The translations under genes and the position numbers were made by a program. Under the pieces are notes generated by a model. That model saw nothing but the letters and a program-made list of their open reading frames with translations. It was not told the DNA's origin and searched no databases. From Clostridia bacterium (GTDB lineage: Bacteria; Bacillota; DSM-521; Neomoorellales; Neomoorellaceae): 64,000 bases of DNA. Shown here one piece after another: positions 17,161 to 24,499 of the stretch; the first letter of the stretch is position 1, and each line of letters begins with the position of its first letter. The stretch spans positions 1-64,000 of the forward strand of contig JASUSV010000003.1 in the NCBI GenBank assembly GCA_030445865.1, in the 5' to 3' direction.

Positions 17161-17826
17161 TTGAGTAAAAACGGAGATGGGGCTGAAATTAAAGAAACCG
17201 CAGAACACTATATAGGGGATGGTGTTCGTGCTGTTCCGTCCGGCAGGCTAAGTTTCGAAGAATTTCTACAATGGGCAGATGAAGATACCTGGGCCGAGTG
17301 GGTGGAGGGAGAGGTAAGGGTAATGACGCCAGCTTCAGCAAGACACCAAAAGATATGCGCTTTTTTAGTTGCTATTTTAACTGAATTTACATCCCACAAG
17401 GGCCTGGGAGAAGTGTTATTTGCCCCTTTCCTCGTCCGCCTGCCGGAACCTCTAAAACGGGGACGGGAACCAGATTTGATTTTTGTAGCTAAAGAGCGGT
17501 TGTCGCTCTTAAAGCCAACTTATTTGGACGGCGCTCCCGATCTGGTTGTAGAAATCACTTCGCCGGAAAGTATTGCCCGGGACCGGGGAGAAAAATTCGT
17601 TGAGTACGAAGCTGCCGGGGTGCGGGAATACTGGCTCATTGACCCCGACCGGAAGCAGGTAGAATTTTACCGCCTGGGAGAAAATGGACGTTATTGCCTG
17701 TTTACGGCCGATGCCGGAGGCATCTACCGCTGCCACGTTATCCCCGGGCTGTGGTTGCGTGTTGACTGGCTATGGCAAGAACCGCTGCCCTCGGTACTGA
17801 AAGTTTTGAGAGAGTTAGGGATTTAA
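17161..17826 (+). CDS. Uma2-family (DUF820) putative endonuclease
   Basis: About 221 residues. The restriction-endonuclease-like fold of Uma2 is indicated by WVEGEVRVMTPASARHQKI, then EPDLIFV, APDLVVEITSPES, and KFVEYEAAGVREYWLIDP, the PD-(D/E)xK-type region. Such genes occur in many copies in cyanobacteria and thermophilic Firmicutes and their role is unknown. The TTG at 17161 has GGGGGTGA 6 nt upstream, and a GTG at 17152 overlapping the csrA stop is the alternative. It is not a flagellar gene, and with the downstream toxin relic it looks like a small insertion between csrA and flagellin. Confidence 0.85.
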   Translation: MSKNGDGAEIKETAEHYIGDGVRAVPSGRLSFEEFLQWADEDTWAEWVEGEVRVMTPASARHQKICAFLVAILTEFTSHKGLGEVLFAPFLVRLPEPLKRGREPDLIFVAKERLSLLKPTYLDGAPDLVVEITSPESIARDRGEKFVEYEAAGVREYWLIDPDRKQVEFYRLGENGRYCLFTADAGGIYRCHVIPGLWLRVDWLWQEPLPSVLKVLRELGI

Positions 17827-17848
17827 CCCCAGGAGATTGCGCATTTTA

Positions 17849-18160
17849 AGGCCAGAGGTAGGTCTATCTTTTTAAAACGATGCCCGCATCCTTACTGAAT
17901 ATCGTGAAGTTTTCTGCCGTTCAAAATCTGGTTTTAAAAAACGGAAATAAAAGCCATTCTGACCTTAATTAAAGTAGAAGACATATCTTGATAATGGCCC
18001 ACCTTTACCGGCAGGTTGCCAGATCCCACTGATGAACCCTTCCTCGAAGTTGCCCTGGCCATAGAAGGCAGCGAACTTGTTACCCGCCGATGCCGGGGTA
18101 GCGATCCTAAACCCCTCTGCGTTTATTACCCTTTGGCGAAATATAGTCAGCGAAGAGTGA
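17849..18160 (+). pseudogene. Relic of a PIN-domain toxin gene (COG1569-like)
   Basis: No intact frame, but three fragments in order resemble one PIN-family toxin. DARILTEYREVF is read from 17879. PDPTDEPFLEVALA and SELVT are read from about 18019 in another frame. GVAILNPSAFITLWRNIV lies in a third frame ending at TGA 18158-18160. The motif 'DPDDxPFLEVALA ... LVT' followed by 'SPxxFL' is typical of the family as I recall it. Frameshifts, stops and a missing N-terminal half mark it as dead. It explains most of the long gap between the Uma2 gene and flagellin. Confidence 0.6.
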
Positions 18161-18228
18161 TTTGAGCTTAGCGCAAAGCGGAGGATATAGTCCTAGGACT
18201 TAAGCCCCATTTATCTATGATGGGGAGC

Positions 18229-18255
18229 TAAATATTTCCGGCCAAATGACGATAT
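18229..18255 (+). promoter_or_regulatory. Sigma-28 promoter of flagellin
   Basis: TAAA (18229-18232), exactly 15 bp, then GACGATAT (18248-18255), a one-mismatch match to the consensus GCCGATAT. It predicts a leader of roughly 160 nt before the flagellin ATG. That is long, and consistent with post-transcriptional control. Confidence 0.75.
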
Positions 18256-18380
18256 AAGGAATTGCAGGAGTGGGAGCTTAAAGCAGGATTATTTTCGGGA
18301 GGTGGTAAATGACTGGAGCCGGGTTATGGTTCATATTAAAAATTAGAGTTTTTGTTGAGTTGCTGAACTAGCATTTTAAA

Positions 18381-18413
18381 GGCAAGGATGCCAAAACCTA
18401 AATTCAAGGAGGA
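18381..18413 (+). promoter_or_regulatory. Candidate CsrA-binding sites in the flagellin leader
   Basis: A small hairpin GGCA-AGGA-TGCC (18381-18392) presents GGA in its loop, the classic CsrA target. The flagellin ribosome site AAGGAGGA (18407-18414) carries two further GGA triplets about 20 nt downstream. This two-site arrangement resembles the Bacillus hag leader. csrA and fliW are encoded 1.3-2.1 kb upstream. Confidence 0.6.
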
Positions 18414-18421
18414 AGCAAGTA

Positions 18422-19897
18422 ATGATCGTCAACCACAACATTTCCGCGCTGAACACTTACCGCAACCTAACCAGTGTGAACAACGCCCTGCAGAAGTCCC
18501 TTGAGCGCCTGAGTTCGGGACTCCGTATTAATAGGGCGGGGGACGACGCCGCTGGTTTAGCTATCTCTGAGAAGATGCGCGGCCAGATTCTTGGCTTAAA
18601 CCAAGCCGTTCGCAACGCTCAAGACGGTATCTCGTTGATCCAAACGGCAGAGGGTGGTTTGAACGAGATCCATGCCATCCTCCAGCGGATGCGGGAACTG
18701 GCCGTCCAGGCAGCGAACGATACACTTACATCTGATGACCGGGCGAAGATCCAGGATGAGATGAACCAGTTGCGTCAGGAAATCGACCGCATCGCGAGTA
18801 CCACAGAATTCAACACAAAGAAGCTGTTGAACGGTGATATCGCCAAACTCGTGACGGACAGCGGAACAAACGCAGATTCGTTCGTTGATACCGGCTACAG
18901 AACTACAGGGAGCACAGAAGCAGGTGTTTATACCCTCACTTTCACCAAGGCCGCCACCCAGGCTAAGGTGGGGGGTACGGAAAGCGGCGCCGTTTATGCC
19001 ACCACGACCGTAGCGAATACCACCGACACTGTTAATTCCGCGGCCGTAGGTACACTTATCATCAACAACAAAACAATAACTATAGAATCCACAGATACTT
19101 TAGGTGATGTTATTACCAAGATTAATAACCTGTCGGCGTACACAGGCGTAACCGCTCAAGCCGTAGACGTCACTGACACAGCTAGCAGCGCTAAAAAAGC
19201 TATCCAGCTCACAACCCAAAGTTACGGTTCCTCTGCCACCGTTCAGGTTTCTGGCGAAAACGCTAACCAACTGAAGGCCCTGGGAATAATTACTGATGCC
19301 CAATCGGAAACCGTAGTGTCCGACGCTGGGACGGACGCTGTGGCTACCCTCATTAAGGGTTCCACCACCTATTCGGTAATTAGCGCTGCCGGCAATAAGG
19401 TTACCTTTAGTAACGGGCTGACTGTGCAGGGACTCGACGGTACCGTTGCGGACGGTCACACCGCCACAGTGACGGTGAGTGATGACCAGACGTTGAATTT
19501 CCAGATCGGTGCTAATGAAGGCCAAAGACTAAACCTCTCAATCAACAAGATGGACGCTGAGTCGCTTGGAGTAGCCGGTAGCTCTCCGACTGAGGCTCTT
19601 TCCGTAAGCACGTACGCCAGCGCTACAGCAGCAATAAGCTTGATTGATGCGGCGATTACTGATGTTTCCAACGAGAGAGCAAAATTGGGAGCTTATCAGA
19701 ACCGGCTCGAACATACTATCGCTAATCTTAGCGTAGCTTCAGAAAACATCACCGCAGCCGAGTCTCGCATCCGGGATGTAGATATGGCCAAGGAAATGAT
19801 GGCATTCACCAAGAACCAGATCATCAGCCAGGCGGCTACGGCCATGCTGGCTCAGGCCAACCAGGTGCCGTCCATTGTACTGCAGCTGCTGCGCTAA
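18422..19897 (+). CDS. fliC: Flagellin
   Basis: 491 residues. The conserved N-terminal D0/D1 region opens MIVNHNISALNTYRNL and includes SGLRINRAGDDAAGLAISEKM. The C-terminal region has NRLEHTIANL, AESRIRDVDMAKEMMAF and ends QVPSIVLQLLR. The intervening roughly 230 residues are rich in Thr, Ala, Ser and Val and form the variable outer domain. The ATG follows AAGGAGGAAGC. Single gene with its own sigma-28 promoter and terminator. The symbol hag would be used in Bacillus. Confidence 0.97.
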   Translation: MIVNHNISALNTYRNLTSVNNALQKSLERLSSGLRINRAGDDAAGLAISEKMRGQILGLNQAVRNAQDGISLIQTAEGGLNEIHAILQRMRELAVQAANDTLTSDDRAKIQDEMNQLRQEIDRIASTTEFNTKKLLNGDIAKLVTDSGTNADSFVDTGYRTTGSTEAGVYTLTFTKAATQAKVGGTESGAVYATTTVANTTDTVNSAAVGTLIINNKTITIESTDTLGDVITKINNLSAYTGVTAQAVDVTDTASSAKKAIQLTTQSYGSSATVQVSGENANQLKALGIITDAQSETVVSDAGTDAVATLIKGSTTYSVISAAGNKVTFSNGLTVQGLDGTVADGHTATVTVSDDQTLNFQIGANEGQRLNLSINKMDAESLGVAGSSPTEALSVSTYASATAAISLIDAAITDVSNERAKLGAYQNRLEHTIANLSVASENITAAESRIRDVDMAKEMMAFTKNQIISQAATAMLAQANQVPSIVLQLLR

Positions 19898-19931
19898 AAA
19901 GCACCGGTTAGGAAATTCAATCCGAAAAGCT

Positions 19932-19958
19932 GGCCCGCCATTTTGCGGCGGGCCTTAA
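19932..19958 (+). terminator. Intrinsic terminator after flagellin
   Basis: A perfect 8-bp stem GGCCCGCC (19932-19939) with GGCGGGCC (19947-19954), a 7-nt loop, then a short T/A-rich tail. It lies 35 bp beyond the stop. The following stretch 19959-20135 shows nothing I can identify. Confidence 0.8.
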
Positions 19959-20135
19959 TTATAGATTCTCACATTTTCTGAATCTCGATTTTGAGCTACA
20001 AGTTGGTGCCTATAGGTGGAAATGCGGCCCAACTCATTTGGGCATGGTCTCCGCTGGGGCGCCCGCCTTTCCCCGGCGGTAGGGCAGGGTGACAAGGATT
20101 TTACCCTTTTTGGCAACCATTTTTATAGCTCAATC

Positions 20136-20162
20136 TAAAGCCCTTTGCAGCTATGCCGATAT
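20136..20162 (+). promoter_or_regulatory. Sigma-28 promoter of flaG-fliD-fliS
   Basis: TAAA (20136-20139), exactly 15 bp, then GCCGATAT (20155-20162): a perfect consensus match. It lies 38 bp upstream of the flaG start. Confidence 0.85.
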
Positions 20163-20200
20163 AATTTACTGAAGTAGCCTGGCAAAGGAGGCGTGGTTAC

Positions 20201-20560
20201 GTGCGGATAGAAGGAGTAGACCCTGTAGTTTTAAACCAGGTGCAGGCCCAGACCAGGCAGCCGGCAGTGCAGGAGATGAAGAAGATAAGTATAACCGCCG
20301 AAGAGGAGCGGCAGGGGCAGGAGCAAAAGGGAACGCCGCAGGATAACCTGGAGCGGTCGGTCAGGCAGCTTAATTTAGCGACGGAGCTTTTTGATATAAA
20401 ATTACGTTTCAAGATCGATGATGAAAGCGGAGAGCTTTACGTGCTGGTCATAGATGTCTCAGAAGGCAAGGTCATCCGCCGTATCCCGCCCGAAAAAGTG
20501 ATAAACGTTGCCGGTCAGATGAAGTATATGGTGGGCATTTTATTGGACGAGTTCATTTAA
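20201..20560 (+). CDS. flaG: FlaG-family flagellar protein
   Basis: 119 residues from a GTG with AAAGGAGG upstream. The C-terminal FlaG domain contains LRFKIDDESGELYVLVIDVSEGKVIRRIPPEK. The N-terminal half is Gln/Glu-rich and probably disordered. FlaG influences filament length and is normally encoded next to fliD, as here (14-bp gap to the preferred fliD start). Confidence 0.9.
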   Translation: MRIEGVDPVVLNQVQAQTRQPAVQEMKKISITAEEERQGQEQKGTPQDNLERSVRQLNLATELFDIKLRFKIDDESGELYVLVIDVSEGKVIRRIPPEKVINVAGQMKYMVGILLDEFI

Positions 20561-20574
20561 AGGGTGATTTGGCT

Positions 20575-22488
20575 ATGCCGACGGTTCATTTTAGCGGCCT
20601 TGCTTCCGGGCTGGATACAGATAATATTATTAAACAGTTAATGGACATCGAGAGAATCCCCTTAACCAGGCTCCAGCAACGAAAAGAGCAGTATAACGTT
20701 AAAAAGAGCGCCTGGCATGACGTTTATACCCGTTTAAGCAATTTGCAAAGCAAGCTTGCCAGCCTGAAACTCTCGTCTACTTTTACCAGCCTTAAGGCAA
20801 TTTCCAGCAATACCGCGGTTTTAACGGCCACTGCCGGGAGCGGGGCTGTAGCTGGTAGCTATAACGTGGGCGTAATCCAACTGGCCCAGGCTCATAAAGT
20901 GGCAGGTATCCAAAGTTTAAAATACGGCACTTCTTCGCAGATTTTTACCGATACTTTTAATGACGGCAGTTACACTAACAGTATCGCGGTTCTTGATAAC
21001 CTGAGCCAGGATACTGCCAACGGGTTAATTGGGCTTGCTTCGGGAACAACGGGTAGCATCACGGCCAATGCTCTTAATGTAGATGCACCCTATGGGGGGC
21101 GGCTCCAGTTAACTGTCACCCATAAAGAGCAAATTAATACCAGCTACGTTTATGAATACCGCGTATATGATGGCAGTACCTGGTCCGAGTGGCAAACTCT
21201 AGGAACATATACTTATAATACGTCGGTACCGATTAGCTTTAAAACCTATACGCTGAACGTAGATTTAACCGGTAATGTAACCCAGGTGCAGGTCAGAGCT
21301 ACTCTCAACGGGGATTTTGCTAATAACGTAATTCCCATGATGGCCGACTGGACGGCAGAATTTACTCCTCTGGAGCCCGTAACTTCCTCCACCCAGGCCC
21401 TCGGGCTGGCCGGTTCTTTTAGTATTACCGTAGACGGCAAAACGCGTAATATCTCAATAGTCGAGAGTGACAGCCTCCAGTCAATAGCCAATTTAATTAA
21501 TACCATGCCCCCCGAAGGACAGACCGGCCCCGGAGCGGGCGATATCGTAAATGCCAGCATCGTTGATAATCGCCTGATTATCACCAGCAAAACGATAGGA
21601 GCGTCAGGAGCCATCACCTTTAGCGACCCCGATCATATCCTGGAGAGGCTGGGCCTGGTTGATGGTAGCGGGAATATCCTGAGCGAAGCCAACATCCAGA
21701 GGGCGCAGGATGCCAGGTTTACCGTCGATGGGTTAACCATTACCAGGTCTACTAATTCTATTACTGACGTTATTCCCGGGGTCACCCTGAACCTGTTGGG
21801 GATCACGAATGCGAACGCTAATGACACAATTGAGCCGGAGGAAACTATTAGTCTAGAAGTAACCAATGACACCCAGAAGGCTGTTGACGCCGTTAAGGAC
21901 TTGGTGGATCAATATAATTCGGTCATGGATTTTATCAGCATTAAAATCGGCAAAGGCGGCGACCTCCAGGGCGACCCTACTCTGGCGCGCATCCAGCAGT
22001 CTCTGTGGAAAATGGTCACCGAGAGGGTGGCCGGCTTAGCGGGAGATTACCAGACGCCGTGGAGCATTGGCCTTTCCACAGGGGCCAATGTAGGCAGCGG
22101 CACCTTAACTTTTGACCGCAGCGGTAAATTAACCCTGGATACGGCGAAACTCACGGCCGCCCTGGAAGACAACCCGGCAGCCGTAGCGGCCATTTTTACT
22201 AACGAAGGCGGCACCGGGTTGGCTGAAAGGTTGGATAGTTACCTGACTTCCCTGATTCGTTCAGGAGAAGGTATTATCCCCTCCCGGGAAAAAGGGCTAC
22301 AGAATATTATGGACGATCTCGACGACCAGATCGCCCGACTGGAGGACCGCCTAGCCAGAAAGGAAGAGCAGCTAAGGCGGCAGTTTACGGCATTGGAGCA
22401 GGCCTTAAGCGCCCTGCAATCGCAAGGGATGTGGCTCAGCACCCAGATTATGAACCTGGCAGCCATTAGCCAGGTGACCCGCAAATAA
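20575..22488 (+). CDS. fliD: Filament cap protein FliD (HAP2)
   Basis: About 637 residues. The N-terminal motif FSGLASGLDTDNIIKQLM is typical, followed by SAWHDVYTRLSNLQSKL. The C-terminal FliD_C region includes AVDAVKDLVDQYNSVMDFIS and the coiled tail ending in LAAISQVTRK. FliD caps the filament and drives flagellin assembly. The ATG at 20575 has GGGTGA 7 nt upstream, and an in-frame TTG at 20569 is less likely. Confidence 0.95.
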   Translation: MPTVHFSGLASGLDTDNIIKQLMDIERIPLTRLQQRKEQYNVKKSAWHDVYTRLSNLQSKLASLKLSSTFTSLKAISSNTAVLTATAGSGAVAGSYNVGVIQLAQAHKVAGIQSLKYGTSSQIFTDTFNDGSYTNSIAVLDNLSQDTANGLIGLASGTTGSITANALNVDAPYGGRLQLTVTHKEQINTSYVYEYRVYDGSTWSEWQTLGTYTYNTSVPISFKTYTLNVDLTGNVTQVQVRATLNGDFANNVIPMMADWTAEFTPLEPVTSSTQALGLAGSFSITVDGKTRNISIVESDSLQSIANLINTMPPEGQTGPGAGDIVNASIVDNRLIITSKTIGASGAITFSDPDHILERLGLVDGSGNILSEANIQRAQDARFTVDGLTITRSTNSITDVIPGVTLNLLGITNANANDTIEPEETISLEVTNDTQKAVDAVKDLVDQYNSVMDFISIKIGKGGDLQGDPTLARIQQSLWKMVTERVAGLAGDYQTPWSIGLSTGANVGSGTLTFDRSGKLTLDTAKLTAALEDNPAAVAAIFTNEGGTGLAERLDSYLTSLIRSGEGIIPSREKGLQNIMDDLDDQIARLEDRLARKEEQLRRQFTALEQALSALQSQGMWLSTQIMNLAAISQVTRK

Positions 22489-22540
22489 GGACGCGGTGCC
22501 CCGTGAGTAGGGCATAGCGAGTGGCTGACAAGAGAAGGGA

Positions 22541-22607
22541 TGCCGGGTTAAAGACACCAGGCAGGGCAGAAGCCAGGCATACTGGCAGCCCTGAAGCATA
22601 CCCGGCA
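22541..22607 (+). other. Three-tier hairpin between fliD and fliS
   Basis: Nested complementary arms: TGCCGGGT (22541-22548) with ACCCGGCA (22600-22607), CAGGGC (22562-22567) with GCCCTG (22588-22593), and GCCAG (22572-22576) with CTGGC (22582-22586). There is no T-run after it. It may be an mRNA processing or stability structure in the 170-bp gap, or a repeat remnant. Function unknown. Confidence 0.5.
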
Positions 22608-22659
22608 GCAACAGGGGAATCGCTTTAAAGGATACGTGGTGACCGCGGAGGTGAAGCCA

Positions 22660-23079
22660 GTGGCTACAGCCGATCCCTGTCGTGCCTACCAGGAATACCA
22701 GGTTCAAACTTTATCCCAGGAAAAACTGGTGCTCATGCTTTACGATGGGGCAATAAAGTTTTGCAGCCAGGCCCTGAAAGCGCTGGAGCAGAAGGATTAT
22801 GCCAGGACCAACAATTACCTTCTCCGGGCTCAAGATATTTTAAATGAACTTATGGTGAGCTTAAACCGTGAGGCCGGGGAAATTGCCGACAACCTCCACC
22901 GGCTTTATGATTTCATGTACCGCTGGCTTGTCGAGGCCAACGTGAAAAAGAGCGCGAAGCATATTATCGATGTGCGGGATATACTGGTCGGCCTGCGGGA
23001 TGCCTGGGAGGAGGCCACCCGGCGCTACCACAGCCACGACTACCGCACGCAGCCGGGAAGTTTGAGCTTCCGGGGTTAG
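22660..23079 (+). CDS. fliS: Flagellin-specific export chaperone FliS
   Basis: About 139 residues. The core features are CRAYQEYQVQTLSQEKLVLMLYDGAIKFC and the following four-helix pattern. FliS binds the C-terminal helix of flagellin and prevents premature polymerisation. The GTG at 22660 is chosen because CGGAGGTGA lies 5 nt upstream, and in-frame GTGs at 22636 and 22639 would add 7-8 residues. An inverted-repeat element follows 15 bp after the stop. Confidence 0.92.
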   Translation: MATADPCRAYQEYQVQTLSQEKLVLMLYDGAIKFCSQALKALEQKDYARTNNYLLRAQDILNELMVSLNREAGEIADNLHRLYDFMYRWLVEANVKKSAKHIIDVRDILVGLRDAWEEATRRYHSHDYRTQPGSLSFRG

Positions 23080-23094
23080 AAGAAGGCAAATAGG

Positions 23095-23348
23095 CGCATC
23101 CGAAAGAAGTGTGAAAATGCCGGGGATGCTGGCGTAAGGCGACTTTGGGCGAGCCCTGCGAGCCGTTGGCGAGACCGAGCCCGGAGGCAGGCGCCGAGGG
23201 CATGGAGGCCCGAGGCCGGCCATTGAGGCAGGATGCCGAATTGGCCGGGAACCCCGCCGAAGGGTGAGGGGGAGCCCATACGGATCGCTGGCGAGCCCAT
23301 TAGGAACCGGCGCCAGCACCCCGGCATAGGGAGCGGTTAGGAAGCATC
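23095..23348 (+). mobile_element. Inverted-repeat element, copy A (long form)
   Basis: Left end CGCATCCGAAAGAAG...GCCGGGG and right end CCCCGGCATAGGG...GGAAGCATC are imperfect inverted repeats. It is nearly the same as copy C (55076-55328) along its whole length. Copy B (35021-35114) matches both ends but lacks the middle 159 bp (23134-23292 here). No clear flanking duplication is visible for this copy, so it may be older. No protein is encoded. Confidence 0.75.
23134..23292 (+). ncRNA. Candidate structured RNA inserted in copy A
   Basis: A 159-bp block absent from copy B. Its core (23196-23258) folds as CCGGCCA with TGGCCGG, enclosing a GGCA/TGCC hairpin. The same core occurs at 55176-55239 and, with paired base changes, at 46331-46392. 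The conserved order GAGGGCATG, GCCGGC, GAATT, GCCGGGAA, CCGCC reminds me of HEARO/omega RNAs of IscB/IsrB elements. This is from memory and unverified. The strand is assumed. Confidence 0.5.
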
Positions 23349-23370
23349 AAAAAAAGAGGGGTCTGGCATC

Positions 23371-23808
23371 GTGCGCGATGGCAATGAGAGGCTGCCCGTG
23401 GAAGAGGTGGAAAGGACTTATATCCTCCTTACAGAAAAATTTTTAACCTTGCGGAGAATTATTCTCGCCCAAAAGGAAGCTATAGAAAAAGAGGAATTCG
23501 AGAAATTAACCGAACTTGCTAATTCGTTTAAGGAGTTGAAAACCGAGATCGAGCAGTCAACGACCGGAATAACTGATCTGGAGAAAAATATTGATGAGCG
23601 AAACTCTTTTTTAAAGAAGGCCAGAGAAAAATTGATAACAATCCGGCGAGAGTGCCATATGCTTAATGAGGATAATATAAAAAACCTAAAAGAAAAACTC
23701 AAAAATTTACACACGGCTATGGTTGAAGTGCAGCAGGCAAAAAGGTTGGCCGGGGCGTATAGACAAAAATGGTCCCCGTCCCCCAGGCTTTTAGACTGCG
23801 AGCGCTAA
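23371..23808 (+). CDS. Predicted coiled-coil flagellar chaperone-like protein
   Basis: 145 residues, GTG start, Lys/Glu-rich and helical almost throughout (VERTYILLTEKFLTLRRIIL, then ELKTEIEQSTTGITDLEKN). The size and location directly after fliS suggest a FliT- or FlgN-like export chaperone. No diagnostic motif is visible, so this rests on context. The gene is noticeably more AT-rich than its neighbours. The weak RBS (GAGGGG, 10 nt upstream) lies just beyond the inserted element, which could have altered its expression. Confidence 0.55.
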   Translation: MRDGNERLPVEEVERTYILLTEKFLTLRRIILAQKEAIEKEEFEKLTELANSFKELKTEIEQSTTGITDLEKNIDERNSFLKKAREKLITIRRECHMLNEDNIKNLKEKLKNLHTAMVEVQQAKRLAGAYRQKWSPSPRLLDCER

Positions 23809-23836
23809 GAAGCCGGCCGGAAGGTGAGGTGTTTTT

Positions 23837-24046
23837 ATGCGGTTAGATAAACAATTTGAAATTACCAAACTCTCAAGCCGGGGTCAGGTAGTAATTCCAA
23901 AAGAAATCAGGCACAAGCTTCGCTGGGAGGCCGGCGATCACATAACGGTAGAGGTGGAGGGCGATAAAGTAATTTTACGCCGACTAAATCTGGAGAGCTT
24001 AGTGGAGTCCAGTAGCAAGAGCCAGAAGGTTTTAATTAGGTATTAA
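23837..24046 (+). CDS. AbrB/MazE-type DNA-binding protein
   Basis: 69 residues. A swapped-hairpin AbrB domain near residues 8-50 has ITKLSSRGQVVIPKEIRHKL and the following DHITVEVEGDKVILRR. Proteins of this size are usually antitoxins paired with PIN or MazF toxins, or small transition-state regulators. No toxin gene adjoins it, so it is either an orphan or a regulator. A strong terminator follows. The ATG has AAGGTGAGG 6-7 nt upstream. Confidence 0.85.
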   Translation: MRLDKQFEITKLSSRGQVVIPKEIRHKLRWEAGDHITVEVEGDKVILRRLNLESLVESSSKSQKVLIRY

Positions 24047-24080
24047 GTAAAAGACCAGGAATTATAAGCCTAATTTTGCC

Positions 24081-24105
24081 AAACTGCTTCCTAGCAGTTT
24101 TTTTA
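24081..24105 (+). terminator. Intrinsic terminator after the AbrB-type gene
   Basis: Stem AAACTGC with GCAGTTT around a TTCCTA loop, followed by a run of T (TTTTTATTTT). It separates this gene from the downstream flagellar operon promoter. Confidence 0.88.
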
Positions 24106-24131
24106 TTTTAACCAAAATTTTTCTTTTAGGG

Positions 24132-24160
24132 TTGCAGGAATTTGTTGGATCATGTAGAAT
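24132..24160 (+). promoter_or_regulatory. Sigma-A promoter of the flgB flagellar operon
   Basis: TTGCAG (24132-24137), 17 bp, TAGAAT (24155-24160). The predicted transcript starts near 24167, about 34 nt before the riboswitch. This is the only good promoter-like match seen between the upstream terminator and the aptamer. Confidence 0.6.
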
Positions 24161-24200
24161 AATATTCTGGTATCAAAATAAAAATATCTTACTATTAATC

Positions 24201-24303
24201 CTTGAACGTTAAGGGCAAGCTCCCCGAAAGGGGAAGCGCGCAAAGCCATGGGTCTAAGGTCCGGACGGCGAACCGGGCTACGATTGCCAGGCTGCCGTTT
24301 AAG
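24201..24303 (+). ncRNA. Cyclic-di-GMP-I (GEMM-I) riboswitch ahead of flgB
   Basis: P1 is CTTGAAC (24201-24207) with GTTTAAG (24297-24303). Inside are GGGCAAGC, a CCCC-GAAA-GGGG stem, GCGCAAAGCCATGGGTCTAAGG, a CCGG...CCGG stem, then TACGATTGCCAG and GCTGCCG. This is a near-textbook GEMM-I aptamer, including the GAAA tetraloop and its receptor-like CTAAGG/TACG region. It controls the main flagellar operon, as the C. difficile flgB riboswitch does. Confidence 0.93.
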
Positions 24304-24309
24304 AAATGC

Positions 24310-24339
24310 TTGCCCATTCTTAGAATGGGCAATTTTCTT
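24310..24339 (+). terminator. Riboswitch-controlled terminator
   Basis: A perfect 10-bp stem TTGCCCATTC (24310-24319) with GAATGGGCAA (24323-24332), a TTA loop, then TTTTCTTA. GCTTGCCC (24308-24315) is exactly complementary to GGGCAAGC (24213-24220) inside the aptamer. Aptamer folding and antitermination are therefore mutually exclusive, and bound c-di-GMP is predicted to switch the operon off. Confidence 0.88.
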
Positions 24340-24499
24340 ACTTAGCCAAAGATAAGAATTGACATGCCAGTTTTTAGGACCATGGTCCTAAGGGAAAAAT
24401 AGGCCTTGCGCCGGATAGTTTTTTGGCTAGGGCTTGCTAAACTGGAAACTGTTGGAGAAGGATGTCGAAAGAGATGGGAAAATCGGGGAAGGGGGGAGT

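Noticed and set aside
19959-20135. A further riboswitch between flagellin and flaG
   Set aside because: Some GC-rich complementary pieces exist but no known aptamer core could be matched, and a clear sigma-28 promoter lies downstream of it.
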